Made by a program: the position numbers and the translations under genes | Shown: in pieces, positions 1 to 5,672 of the stretch | Position numbering within the stretch: the stretch's first letter is position 1 | How the letters are laid out: the number at the start of each line of letters is the position of its first letter | Source: a bacterium | GTDB lineage: Bacteria; Atribacterota; JS1; SB-45; 34-128 | Direction: 5' to 3' | Length of the DNA stretch: 7,530 nt | Assembly (NCBI GenBank): GCA_018894595.1 | Contig: JAHIPN010000146.1 | Span: 1-7,530 of the forward strand | The notes under the pieces: model-generated | The model's database searches: none | The model's input: the letters and a program-made list of their open reading frames with translations, nothing else | What the model was told of the DNA's origin: nothing

Positions 1-2
1 AG

Positions 3-299
3 AATCCAGAACAAGTTTCTGATGAGGCTTTTGAAGAGAGAGAAAATATAAAAGAAAAAGTCAAAAAGGGTGCAAAGGATGTAATTGAAGAGGTTAAAGA
101 ACATTTTGAATCAAAAGAACTTTCTCATAAATCAGAGAAAAATAGGAGGATTTTAGGAGGCATAATTGTAATAGCTGTAGGTTTAATCTTTTTATTGAAT
201 GGTTTCTTCCCTTGGGTAGGTTGGAACAAACTGTGGCCGGTAATTTTGATTGCTGTAGGTATAACTATTATGATTCAGGCCTTTAAGAAAAAAGATTAA
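3..299 (+). CDS. C-terminal part of a PspC/LiaF-like (DUF5668-type) small membrane protein
   Basis: This is an open frame from the window edge to a TAA at 297-299. It gives 98 residues, and the start lies upstream of the window. The visible part begins with about 45 very charged residues rich in Glu and Lys, probably a helical linker. Two hydrophobic segments follow: about residues 50-70 (RILGGIIVIAVGLIFLLNGF) and 76-93 (LWPVILIAVGITIMIQAF). The pattern of a Gly-rich helix, a short Trp-containing turn and then LWPVILIAVG is typical of the LiaI/LiaF-like transmembrane region (DUF5668). That region often sits C-terminal to a PspC domain in envelope-stress proteins. A PspC domain itself is not visible. 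The next gene starts three bases downstream, so the two are probably cotranscribed and perhaps translationally coupled. The family assignment is fairly good; the exact role is unknown. Confidence 0.72.
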   Translation, partial: NPEQVSDEAFEERENIKEKVKKGAKDVIEEVKEHFESKELSHKSEKNRRILGGIIVIAVGLIFLLNGFFPWVGWNKLWPVILIAVGITIMIQAFKKKD

Positions 300-302
300 G
301 CA

Positions 303-1439
303 ATGAAGGCAGAGTTTTTAGATTACATTTGCCACAAAAATAAGGCTTTAAAATCTATAAAAAAACCGATAATGGGATGGGTATGTACTTATACTCCTAT
401 AGAAATAATTATCGCTGCTGGATTTTATCCATATAGAATTCTACCTACTACAGACCCTTCTCTGGCTAATTCATATTTAGATAGCAATTTTTGCCCTTAC
501 GTTCGCAGTTGTCTGGGAGAGGCACTGGGGAAGAGACCGGAATATGTAGATAATTTAATAATAGTAAATTCTTGTGATGCTATGCGTAGACTTTATGATG
601 CCTGGAGACATTATGTTCAGGGAACTTTCATCTATTTATTAGATTTACCCCGAGATGATTCTGCGAAAACTATTCAATATTATCAGGATAATCTTCGGTT
701 GCTAATAAATAGGTTAGAAGAAAAATTCAAGATAAAGATATCTGAAGATTCACTCTATCAGGCAATTTCGGTTTGTAATAAAACCCGTGAATTATTAGCT
801 GAGTTATCTGATTTATATATAAACGAACAAGTTTCTTTGTCGGCAGTAGAATTCTTACAGATAGTCAAGGGGAGTATGGTCTTTCCTCAAGAAGAGTATA
901 ATGGACTTTTAGAAAAATTTATAAAAGACGAAAAAAAAGAGGAAAATATTTTATCTAATAGATCCGGGATTAGGAACAAATCTAAAATTCTTATTACTGG
1001 AACCATTATGGATGATTTAAGTATAGCAGAAGTGATAGAAGATTATGGGGGTAAGATAGTTTTTGTGGATATGTGTACGGGAAACAGATATTTCCAAAAT
1101 CAAATTCCACTTAAAACATCAAAAAAGATAAATGACAATCCTCTTAAACTTTTAGCAGAATACTATTTAAGCAAGACTCCCTGTCCCCGCATGATGAATT
1201 TAGAAAAGAGATGGGAATATCTTTTAAAGATTATTAAAGATAATCAGGTAAAAGGAGTAATTTTTTATAATTTAAAATTTTGCGATACTTCTTTTTTTGA
1301 ATTGCCTATAATAAGAGAAAGGCTACAAAAATATGGAATTTCCAGTCTTTGCTTAGAAGGAGAATTTGCTTCCAGTACTTCGGGGAGAATAAAGACAAGG
1401 ATACAGGCATTTTTGGAGGTATTAGAATTTGCTGGTTAA
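303..1439 (+). CDS. 2-hydroxyacyl-CoA dehydratase / benzoyl-CoA reductase family subunit (HgdB/FldC-like, smaller subunit)
   Basis: The 378-residue protein fits the 2-hydroxyglutaryl-CoA dehydratase D-component fold (PF06050) and is close to the usual 370-390 residues of the smaller subunit. Family signposts in order are: a start region with YTPIEIIIAAG (30-40, usual form TPxELIxAAG), CPYVRSCLG (64-72), NSCDAMRR (89-96), KTPCPRM (291-297), FCDTSFFELP (326-335) and LEGEF followed by GRIKTRIQAFLE (351-372). Cys64, Cys91 and Cys327 match the three positions that hold a [4Fe-4S] cluster in dehydratase subunits. Cys70 and Cys294 are additional. In the family the two subunits receive an electron from the activase and catalyse radical-based dehydration or reduction in the cytoplasm. 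The substrate cannot be read from the sequence. No strong Shine-Dalgarno precedes the ATG, which lies 3 bases after the previous stop, so translational coupling is likely. The 3' end overlaps the next gene. Confidence 0.88.
   Translation: MKAEFLDYICHKNKALKSIKKPIMGWVCTYTPIEIIIAAGFYPYRILPTTDPSLANSYLDSNFCPYVRSCLGEALGKRPEYVDNLIIVNSCDAMRRLYDAWRHYVQGTFIYLLDLPRDDSAKTIQYYQDNLRLLINRLEEKFKIKISEDSLYQAISVCNKTRELLAELSDLYINEQVSLSAVEFLQIVKGSMVFPQEEYNGLLEKFIKDEKKEENILSNRSGIRNKSKILITGTIMDDLSIAEVIEDYGGKIVFVDMCTGNRYFQNQIPLKTSKKINDNPLKLLAEYYLSKTPCPRMMNLEKRWEYLLKIIKDNQVKGVIFYNLKFCDTSFFELPIIRERLQKYGISSLCLEGEFASSTSGRIKTRIQAFLEVLEFAG
1415..1420 (+). promoter_or_regulatory. Ribosome binding site deciding a TTG start
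   Basis: GGAGGT ends 8 bases before the TTG at 1429. It lies inside the 3' end of the preceding gene. Together with the stop codon in the same frame at 1423-1425, it makes TTG the best start for the larger dehydratase-family subunit, and no ATG lies nearby in that frame. Confidence 0.75.
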
Positions 1440-2688
1440 TTTGAAGTATAACTCAAATTCTACCTTAATAAAAAAGATAGTTAAAAACCCTAATACTTAT
1501 AACATTATCAATGCAGGTTCAAGATTATATTTTAGAAAAAGCCCGGAAAGTTTTAAGATGTGGTTAGATTTTCTTTTTTATCAACTTAAAGAAGCCTGCA
1601 AAAAAAGAAAGCCGGTAGTTTGGACTAATATTTATACTCCCTCTGAATTGTTTTATGCTTTGGATCTTTTTCCTATCTATCCCGAAGTTATTTCTGGAGT
1701 ATTGGCATCTATAGGTATAGCTGATTATTTAATAGAAACTTCTGAATCAAAATTTTACACTACTGATTTATGTTCATTTTATCGAGTAGCAGCTGGTTTG
1801 GTTTTAAAAGACTGGTTTCCTAAACCAGATTTAATTATTTCTAGTTCTCAGTTATGTGATGGTTCTACTAAATTTTTTTATAATATGAGTAAATATTATA
1901 ATTGTGAATATTATTTAATCAATACTCCCTATCATGATGACCCAGATTCTCAGAACTATCTTGCTGCTCAATTAAAAGAAATTGCCCATAAAATAGATAA
2001 GGTTACCGGGCAACACTTAAGTAATGAAAGAATAGATTATTTTTTTGATTTGTCTAACCAAACTAGAGAATATATAATAAAACTTAATGAACTTAGAAAA
2101 AATGTCCCTTCTCCCCTATCAGGATGGGATGCTATGGCTTATATCCTATATATGTTCTTTTCTTCTTTGGGTGCGAAGAAAGGGTTGCAGTTTTATCGTA
2201 CTTTGTATCAAGAGACAGAAGAGAAGGTTAATCGGAAGATTGGTGTATTGGAGGAGGAGAAACATCGTATTCTGTGGCTTCACCAGGTAAGGCCTTATTA
2301 TAAAAACGAGATAATACAAAATCTTAAAGAAAATAAGGCGGTAATTTCCTTTGAAGAGGTAAGTTATGTCTATTGGCAAGCTTTAGATTCTCAAAGACCA
2401 TGGGAAAGTTTAGCTAAAAAAATGACTTCCAATTTTGGAGCAGGTCCCATAGAGAGAAGAATAAAAACGGTATATAATTTGGTGAGGGAATATAAGATAG
2501 GCGGAGTAATTCATTTTTCTCAAAGGGGATGTCGCCAAAGTTGTGGAGGAGCATATATTATTAAGGATTTTTTGCAAGAAAAAGGCATACCTATGTTAAT
2601 ATTAGATGGTGATGGTGCTGATTCTCGTAATTATTCCAAAGGGCAGACCCGAACCAGGATTGAAGCTTTCTTAGAGATGTTGTCGTAA
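1429..2688 (+). CDS. 2-hydroxyacyl-CoA dehydratase / benzoyl-CoA reductase family subunit (HgdB/BcrB-like, larger subunit)
   Basis: The 419-residue protein has the same fold as its upstream neighbour but is clearly a different subunit. Key stretches are NIYTPSELFYALDLFPIYPE (67-86), DLCSFYR (113-119), QLCDGSTKFF (141-150), the central RILWLHQVRPYY (280-291), IHFSQRGCRQSCGG (361-374) and LDGDGADSRN...GQTRTRIEAFLEML (392-418). Cys115, Cys143 and Cys368 are the likely cluster ligands; Cys372 is extra. The Cys115-Cys143 spacing (28) almost equals Cys64-Cys91 (27) in the partner, which supports paired cluster-binding subunits. The start is a TTG overlapping the previous stop. It is supported by GGAGGT at 1415-1420 with 8-base spacing, and by an in-frame TAG at 1423 that excludes anything further upstream. 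The long N-terminus before the family core (about 60 residues) is as seen in BcrB/FldB-size subunits. It could be a dehydratase, an aryl-CoA reductase, or a double-cubane-type reductase. Confidence 0.88.
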   Translation: MLVNLKYNSNSTLIKKIVKNPNTYNIINAGSRLYFRKSPESFKMWLDFLFYQLKEACKKRKPVVWTNIYTPSELFYALDLFPIYPEVISGVLASIGIADYLIETSESKFYTTDLCSFYRVAAGLVLKDWFPKPDLIISSSQLCDGSTKFFYNMSKYYNCEYYLINTPYHDDPDSQNYLAAQLKEIAHKIDKVTGQHLSNERIDYFFDLSNQTREYIIKLNELRKNVPSPLSGWDAMAYILYMFFSSLGAKKGLQFYRTLYQETEEKVNRKIGVLEEEKHRILWLHQVRPYYKNEIIQNLKENKAVISFEEVSYVYWQALDSQRPWESLAKKMTSNFGAGPIERRIKTVYNLVREYKIGGVIHFSQRGCRQSCGGAYIIKDFLQEKGIPMLILDGDGADSRNYSKGQTRTRIEAFLEMLS

Positions 2689-2728
2689 ATTTTATATACG
2701 AAAATTTTCTTAGAAGAGGGAAGATAAA

Positions 2729-3502
2729 ATGATTGTAGCAGGATTGGATATAGGTTCATTAACTATTAAAACACTTATTCTCGAAGATGGGGAAATAAAA
2801 ACTTTTACTATTATACCAACCGGTGCTAATGTAAATAAATTGACCCGGGATTGCCTGGAAATGACACTAAAAAAATCTGGAGATGATTTTAAAAATCTAT
2901 CATTCATAGTTGCGACTGGTTATGGAAGGATAAATATTCCTTTTGCTGATAAGTCTATCACCGAAATTACCTGTCATGCCCTGGGAGCAAACTGGTTAAA
3001 TCCTGAGACACGGACAGTTATTGATATCGGAGGGCAAGATAGTAAAGTAATAAGTATCGATAAAAATGGTCGGGTAGTTGATTTTATTATGAACGATAAA
3101 TGTGCTGCAGGAACGGGTAGATTTTTAGAAGTTATGGCTCAGGCCTTAGGAGTAAAGGCTGAGGAATTAGGAGAAAAATCTCTACAATCAAGAAGGAAGA
3201 TAAAAATCAGCAGTATGTGCACTGTCTTTGCTGAATCAGAAGTAATATCTTTAATTGCAGAGGGACAGGCTAAAGAAAATATAATTAGAGGACTGCATGA
3301 AGCTATTTCCAATCGTATTTGTAGTATGGCTAATCGGTTAAGATTGGAAAATATCATCACTTTAACCGGCGGAGTAGCCAAAAATATCGGGATGGTAAGA
3401 GCCCTAAAGAAGAGGCTGAAGGCTAAAGTATATGTCCCCGACGAACCTCAAATAGTGGGCGCTTTAGGAGCAGCTATTGCAGCCAGAAAGATAGTATATT
3501 AG
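2729..3502 (+). CDS. Acyl-CoA dehydratase/reductase activase (HgdC/BcrA/BadF-type ASKHA ATPase)
   Basis: The 257-residue protein has the size of HgdC-type activators (about 260 residues). It carries the sugar kinase/Hsp70/actin nucleotide-binding motifs: phosphate-1 GLDIGS (5-10), ATGYGR (62-67), phosphate-2 DIGGQDSK (99-106) and the adenosine motif TGGVAKN (213-219). The family hallmark cysteines are Cys125 in NDKCAAGTGRFLE and Cys164 in SSMCTVFAESEVISL. In HgdC-type homodimers these hold one [4Fe-4S] cluster between the two protomers. ATP hydrolysis drives transfer of one low-potential electron to the partner dehydratase/reductase. The protein is cytoplasmic and oxygen-sensitive in characterised members. 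The gene follows the two subunits after 40 bases, with GAGGG at 2716-2720 eight bases before the ATG, so it belongs to the same transcription unit. The final G of its TAG stop is also the first base of the long inverted repeat. Confidence 0.94.
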   Translation: MIVAGLDIGSLTIKTLILEDGEIKTFTIIPTGANVNKLTRDCLEMTLKKSGDDFKNLSFIVATGYGRINIPFADKSITEITCHALGANWLNPETRTVIDIGGQDSKVISIDKNGRVVDFIMNDKCAAGTGRFLEVMAQALGVKAEELGEKSLQSRRKIKISSMCTVFAESEVISLIAEGQAKENIIRGLHEAISNRICSMANRLRLENIITLTGGVAKNIGMVRALKKRLKAKVYVPDEPQIVGALGAAIAARKIVY

Positions 3503-3582
3503 TGGGGTCAGGTCTTCACATTTGACATAAACTAATTTAAAAAGTTTTATAAGTTATGTCAAATGTGAAGACCTGACCCCAC
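3502..3582. repeat. 81-bp palindromic element: perfect 29-bp inverted repeat with 23-base AT-rich loop
   Basis: The left arm (3502-3530) starts GTGGGGTCAGGTCTTCAC and ends TTGACATAA. The right arm (3554-3582) is its exact reverse complement. The loop (3531-3553) is almost only A and T. The GGGGTCAGGTCTTCACATTT core resembles, from memory, palindromes near REP-associated Y1 transposases in many environmental genomes. No transposase lies in this window, so this would be a non-autonomous copy. The arms would form a very stable RNA hairpin, but no T-run follows on either strand, so it is not a classical intrinsic terminator. It exactly fills the gap between the activase stop and the QueG-like gene. 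Confidence 0.9.
3522..3550 (+). promoter_or_regulatory. Possible promoter formed inside the inverted repeat
   Basis: A perfect -35 hexamer TTGACA lies at 3522-3527 in the left arm. With a 17-base spacer it is followed by TTTTAT at 3545-3550, which matches 4 of 6 of the -10 consensus. TATAAG at 3548-3553 is a better -10 but sits at 20 bases. Transcription from here would begin near the right arm, so the mRNA of the QueG-like gene would lack the left arm and avoid the hairpin. The loop is AT-rich, so a chance -10 match is likely; treat as a hypothesis. Confidence 0.3.
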
Positions 3583-3597
3583 ACTATGGGGGTTTTT

Positions 3598-4755
3598 ATG
3601 TCATTAGCTACACAGATAAAAGAGTTAGGAGAAGAAATTGGTTTAGATATCGTCAGGATTACTAATGCCGAAAGCTTCCCGGAAGCAGAAAAGCACATTA
3701 TCGAAAGTGTAGAAAAGGGTTATATTCCTGAAAATGATTACTATGCTTTTAAAAATATTTCAGAAAGACCTAATAATTTAAATCTGAATAAAATTAGCAA
3801 AAGATGCAATCCGAAAAGTATTTTAAAAAGAGCGAAATCTATAATTAGTGTTGCTCAGTGTTATTTGATAGAAGAAGATGATAATATTGAAGATACAAAC
3901 CTGCTTTGCGGCCGAATTGCTAAATATGATATCGGTAATTTTTATTATGATGTAAAATTAAAACTTAAAAAAATAGTTGATTTTATAAATCAAGAGACTG
4001 ATTTTAAATATAAATCCAAAAATAAATCTTGTTATATATCTTTAACAGAAAAGCCGATTGCCCAGCGGGCCGGAGTAGGCTGGTATGGGAAAAACGGGAT
4101 AATTGTTACCGAAAGATTCGGTTCCTGGGTAGTTTTAGGAGAAATTATAACCGAATTAGAATTGGAAACAGATGAATCCCTTCGGCAAGATTGTGGTGAT
4201 TGCACAATATGCATCAATTCATGTCCGACTAAGGCTATTGTTTCCCCTTATGTAATTGATAGGACTAAATGTCTCCAGTTTATTTCGGAAAGAGTGATGA
4301 AAGTTCCTTTAGCTTTCCGGGAAAAATGGGAGGATAGATTGTATGGCTGCACTACCTGTCAGGAGGTTTGTCCTCAAAATCATAAAGTAATACCTAAAAA
4401 ATGTAATCCGGAATATGGGTATATCGGTTCAAGAATTCCCTTAATTCCGCTGTTGCAAATTAGTGAAGGGGAATTTCAAAATTATTTTGCTTATAATCAG
4501 ATTGCCATGAGACCAAGAGAAGCAATCAAAAGAAATGCTGTTCTGGCTTTGGGTAATATTGGCGATACTAAGGCTGTAGCTCCTTTGATTAGAACCTTAC
4601 AAGAGGATGATAGTTCGATGGTAAGAGGGCATACTGCCTGGGCTCTGGGTAAAATTGGAGGAGAAAAAGCGAAATTTGCTTTAGAAAAAGTTCTAAAGAG
4701 CGAAAAAGATAGAGAAGTAAGGGAAGAAATTATAAATGCTTTAAAGATGTTATAA
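3598..4755 (+). CDS. QueG-like (epoxyqueuosine reductase family) double [4Fe-4S] protein with HEAT repeats; divergent
   Basis: The 385-residue protein aligns over its length with COG1600 QueG proteins, which reduce epoxyqueuosine to queuosine in tRNA using cobalamin and two [4Fe-4S] clusters. Visible are QRAGVGWYGKNG (156-167), GSWVVLGEI (175-183), the first cluster motif CGDCTICINSCP (199-210), a lone Cys225 in the CxSY position, the second motif CTTCQEVCP (251-259) and two or more HEAT repeats from about 311 to the end. Full-length QueG with HEAT repeats is about this size. Divergence is clear. The usual GRDYH that carries the catalytic Asp reads GNFYY (113-117), and the CxSYLTIE stretch reads CLQFISER. 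It may therefore be a paralogue with another substrate. ATG 3598 is chosen over ATG 3586 because GGGGG at 3588-3592 precedes it by 5 bases, and MSLATQIKELGEEIGLD is a normal family N-terminus. Palindromic repeats lie on both sides. Confidence 0.82.
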   Translation: MSLATQIKELGEEIGLDIVRITNAESFPEAEKHIIESVEKGYIPENDYYAFKNISERPNNLNLNKISKRCNPKSILKRAKSIISVAQCYLIEEDDNIEDTNLLCGRIAKYDIGNFYYDVKLKLKKIVDFINQETDFKYKSKNKSCYISLTEKPIAQRAGVGWYGKNGIIVTERFGSWVVLGEIITELELETDESLRQDCGDCTICINSCPTKAIVSPYVIDRTKCLQFISERVMKVPLAFREKWEDRLYGCTTCQEVCPQNHKVIPKKCNPEYGYIGSRIPLIPLLQISEGEFQNYFAYNQIAMRPREAIKRNAVLALGNIGDTKAVAPLIRTLQEDDSSMVRGHTAWALGKIGGEKAKFALEKVLKSEKDREVREEIINALKML

Positions 4756-4800
4756 ATAGATTAATCGGGAAAATAGAATCCAGAATTCAGAAACAGTTCT

Positions 4801-4874
4801 GTCATTGCGAGGAACGTAGTGACGAAGCAATCTCAGCTCGAGATTGCCACGCTCCGATAAATCAGAGCAATGAC
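4801..4874. repeat. 74-bp imperfect palindromic intergenic repeat (GTCATTGCGAGG... family)
   Basis: Outer arms GTCATTGC (4801-4808) and GCAATGAC (4867-4874) pair. Inner arms GCAATCTC (4827-4834) and GAGATTGC (4840-4847) pair around a 5-base loop. The left half (GAGGAACGTAGTGACGAAG) resembles a repeat that I recall as widespread between genes of many bacteria. The right half is diverged and contains its own small palindrome, GCTCCGAT (4851-4858) against ATCAGAGC (4861-4868) with one mismatch. It lies between the QueG-like gene and the ABC exporter genes. It has no coding capacity, and no T-run suggests a terminator. Confidence 0.85.
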
Positions 4875-4878
4875 GAAT

Positions 4879-4884
4879 TATAAT
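4879..4884 (+). promoter_or_regulatory. Candidate -10 element for the ABC exporter genes
   Basis: A perfect TATAAT sits just after the palindromic repeat, about 40 bases before the preferred ATG at 4924. No recognisable -35 lies 16-18 bases upstream (the region reads GATAAA), and there is no extended -10 TG. If used, transcription would start near 4891. That would exclude the upstream ATG at 4870 and agree with a start at 4924. Confidence 0.33.
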
Positions 4885-4923
4885 TTAAAACTCACAGATC
4901 AAAAGAGAGGATTAAAGTTTAAG

Positions 4924-5670
4924 ATGATTCAGGTAGAAGGATTGACCAAGATATTCCATGATAAAAAAAGAGGTAAAGTAGTAGCAGTTAATAATTTAGA
5001 ATTTAATTGCCAGAAAGGGCGGATATTTGGACTCTTGGGTCCTAATGGAGCGGGCAAAACTACTACTTTACGCATTTTAGCTACTATGATACTCCCCACT
5101 AAAGGAAAAGTAAAAGTAAATGGATTTGATGTGGTGAAAGAGCCAAGAGAAGTACGAAAACAGATAGGATTTTTATCCAGCGAAACGGGATTATATGATC
5201 GCTTTACTCCCCGAGAGACTGTAAAATTTTTTGGTCGGATTAACGGGATGGAAGATAGGATTATTGAAAAAAGAATGACTGAGATCTTTCATAATTTAGA
5301 TATGGAAGATTTTCAGGATGTTAGAGTGAATAAACTTTCAACGGGAATGAAACAGAAACTCTCCATCGCTCGCTGTATTATTCACGACCCCCCCATATTG
5401 ATATTAGATGAACCGACCGTAGGTTTAGATATAATTACTGCTCGTATAGTAACCGAATATGTCAAGGGTTTTAGAGAACAAGGAAAATGTATTATATATT
5501 CTACTCATATAATGAGAGAAGCAGAAAGACTGTGTGATGTGATAGCGATTATTCATCAGGGTAATTTAATTACTCAAGGGACGTTAGAAGAATTAAAGAA
5601 GAATTCATCATCTGAAGATCTGGAAGAAATATTCTTTGAATTAATAGCTAAAGGGGAGGATTCAGAATAA
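4924..5670 (+). CDS. natA: ABC transporter ATP-binding protein, NatA type
   Basis: The 248-residue cytoplasmic ATPase, counted from ATG 4924, energises an ABC-2 type exporter. Motifs are Walker A GPNGAGKTT (39-47), signature LSTGMKQ (138-144), Walker B ILILDEPT (158-165), D-loop GLD (167-169) and switch His195 in STH. The Q-loop region reads IGFLSSETGLYDRFT (81-95) and lacks the usual Gln. A NatA-like GFLxxxTGLYxRxT pattern is expected there, so I do not regard this as damage. The next gene is a NatB-type permease 2 bases later. The pair resembles the Bacillus Na+ exporter NatAB, although the true substrate of such homologues is often unknown. An in-frame ATG at 4870 would add 18 residues but lies inside the palindromic repeat. 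MIQVEGLTKIF is a typical ABC start, with GAGAGG at 4905-4910 upstream at a rather long 13 bases. Confidence 0.9.
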   Translation: MIQVEGLTKIFHDKKRGKVVAVNNLEFNCQKGRIFGLLGPNGAGKTTTLRILATMILPTKGKVKVNGFDVVKEPREVRKQIGFLSSETGLYDRFTPRETVKFFGRINGMEDRIIEKRMTEIFHNLDMEDFQDVRVNKLSTGMKQKLSIARCIIHDPPILILDEPTVGLDIITARIVTEYVKGFREQGKCIIYSTHIMREAERLCDVIAIIHQGNLITQGTLEELKKNSSSEDLEEIFFELIAKGEDSE

Positions 5671-5672
5671 AA

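Noticed and set aside
2087..2379. Small overlapping open frames on both strands within the larger dehydratase subunit gene
   Set aside because: They lie fully inside a well-supported gene in other frames and have no family features or ribosome sites.
2700..2709. GAAAATTTTC palindrome between the larger subunit and the activase gene
   Set aside because: A 10-base AT palindrome is expected by chance in DNA of this composition, and no paired site was seen.
3139..3381. Minus-strand 80-residue open frame inside the activase gene
   Set aside because: Antisense to conserved activase motifs, with no recognisable protein features.
3502..3582. Inverted repeat as a classical intrinsic terminator
   Set aside because: Neither strand has a T-run after the stem, and the arms are far longer than usual terminator stems.
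3586..3597. Upstream ATG for the QueG-like gene
   Set aside because: It adds only MGVF, has no ribosome site because the repeat arm lies directly before it, and itself forms the GGGGG site for the ATG at 3598.
4775..4785. AGAATCCAGAA also occurs at positions 1-11
   Set aside because: An 11-base match, one copy of it in coding sequence, is too short to call a repeat.
4870..4923. Upstream ATG for the ABC ATPase
   Set aside because: It sits in the terminal arm of a palindromic repeat, and the added residues do not look like an ABC N-terminus.
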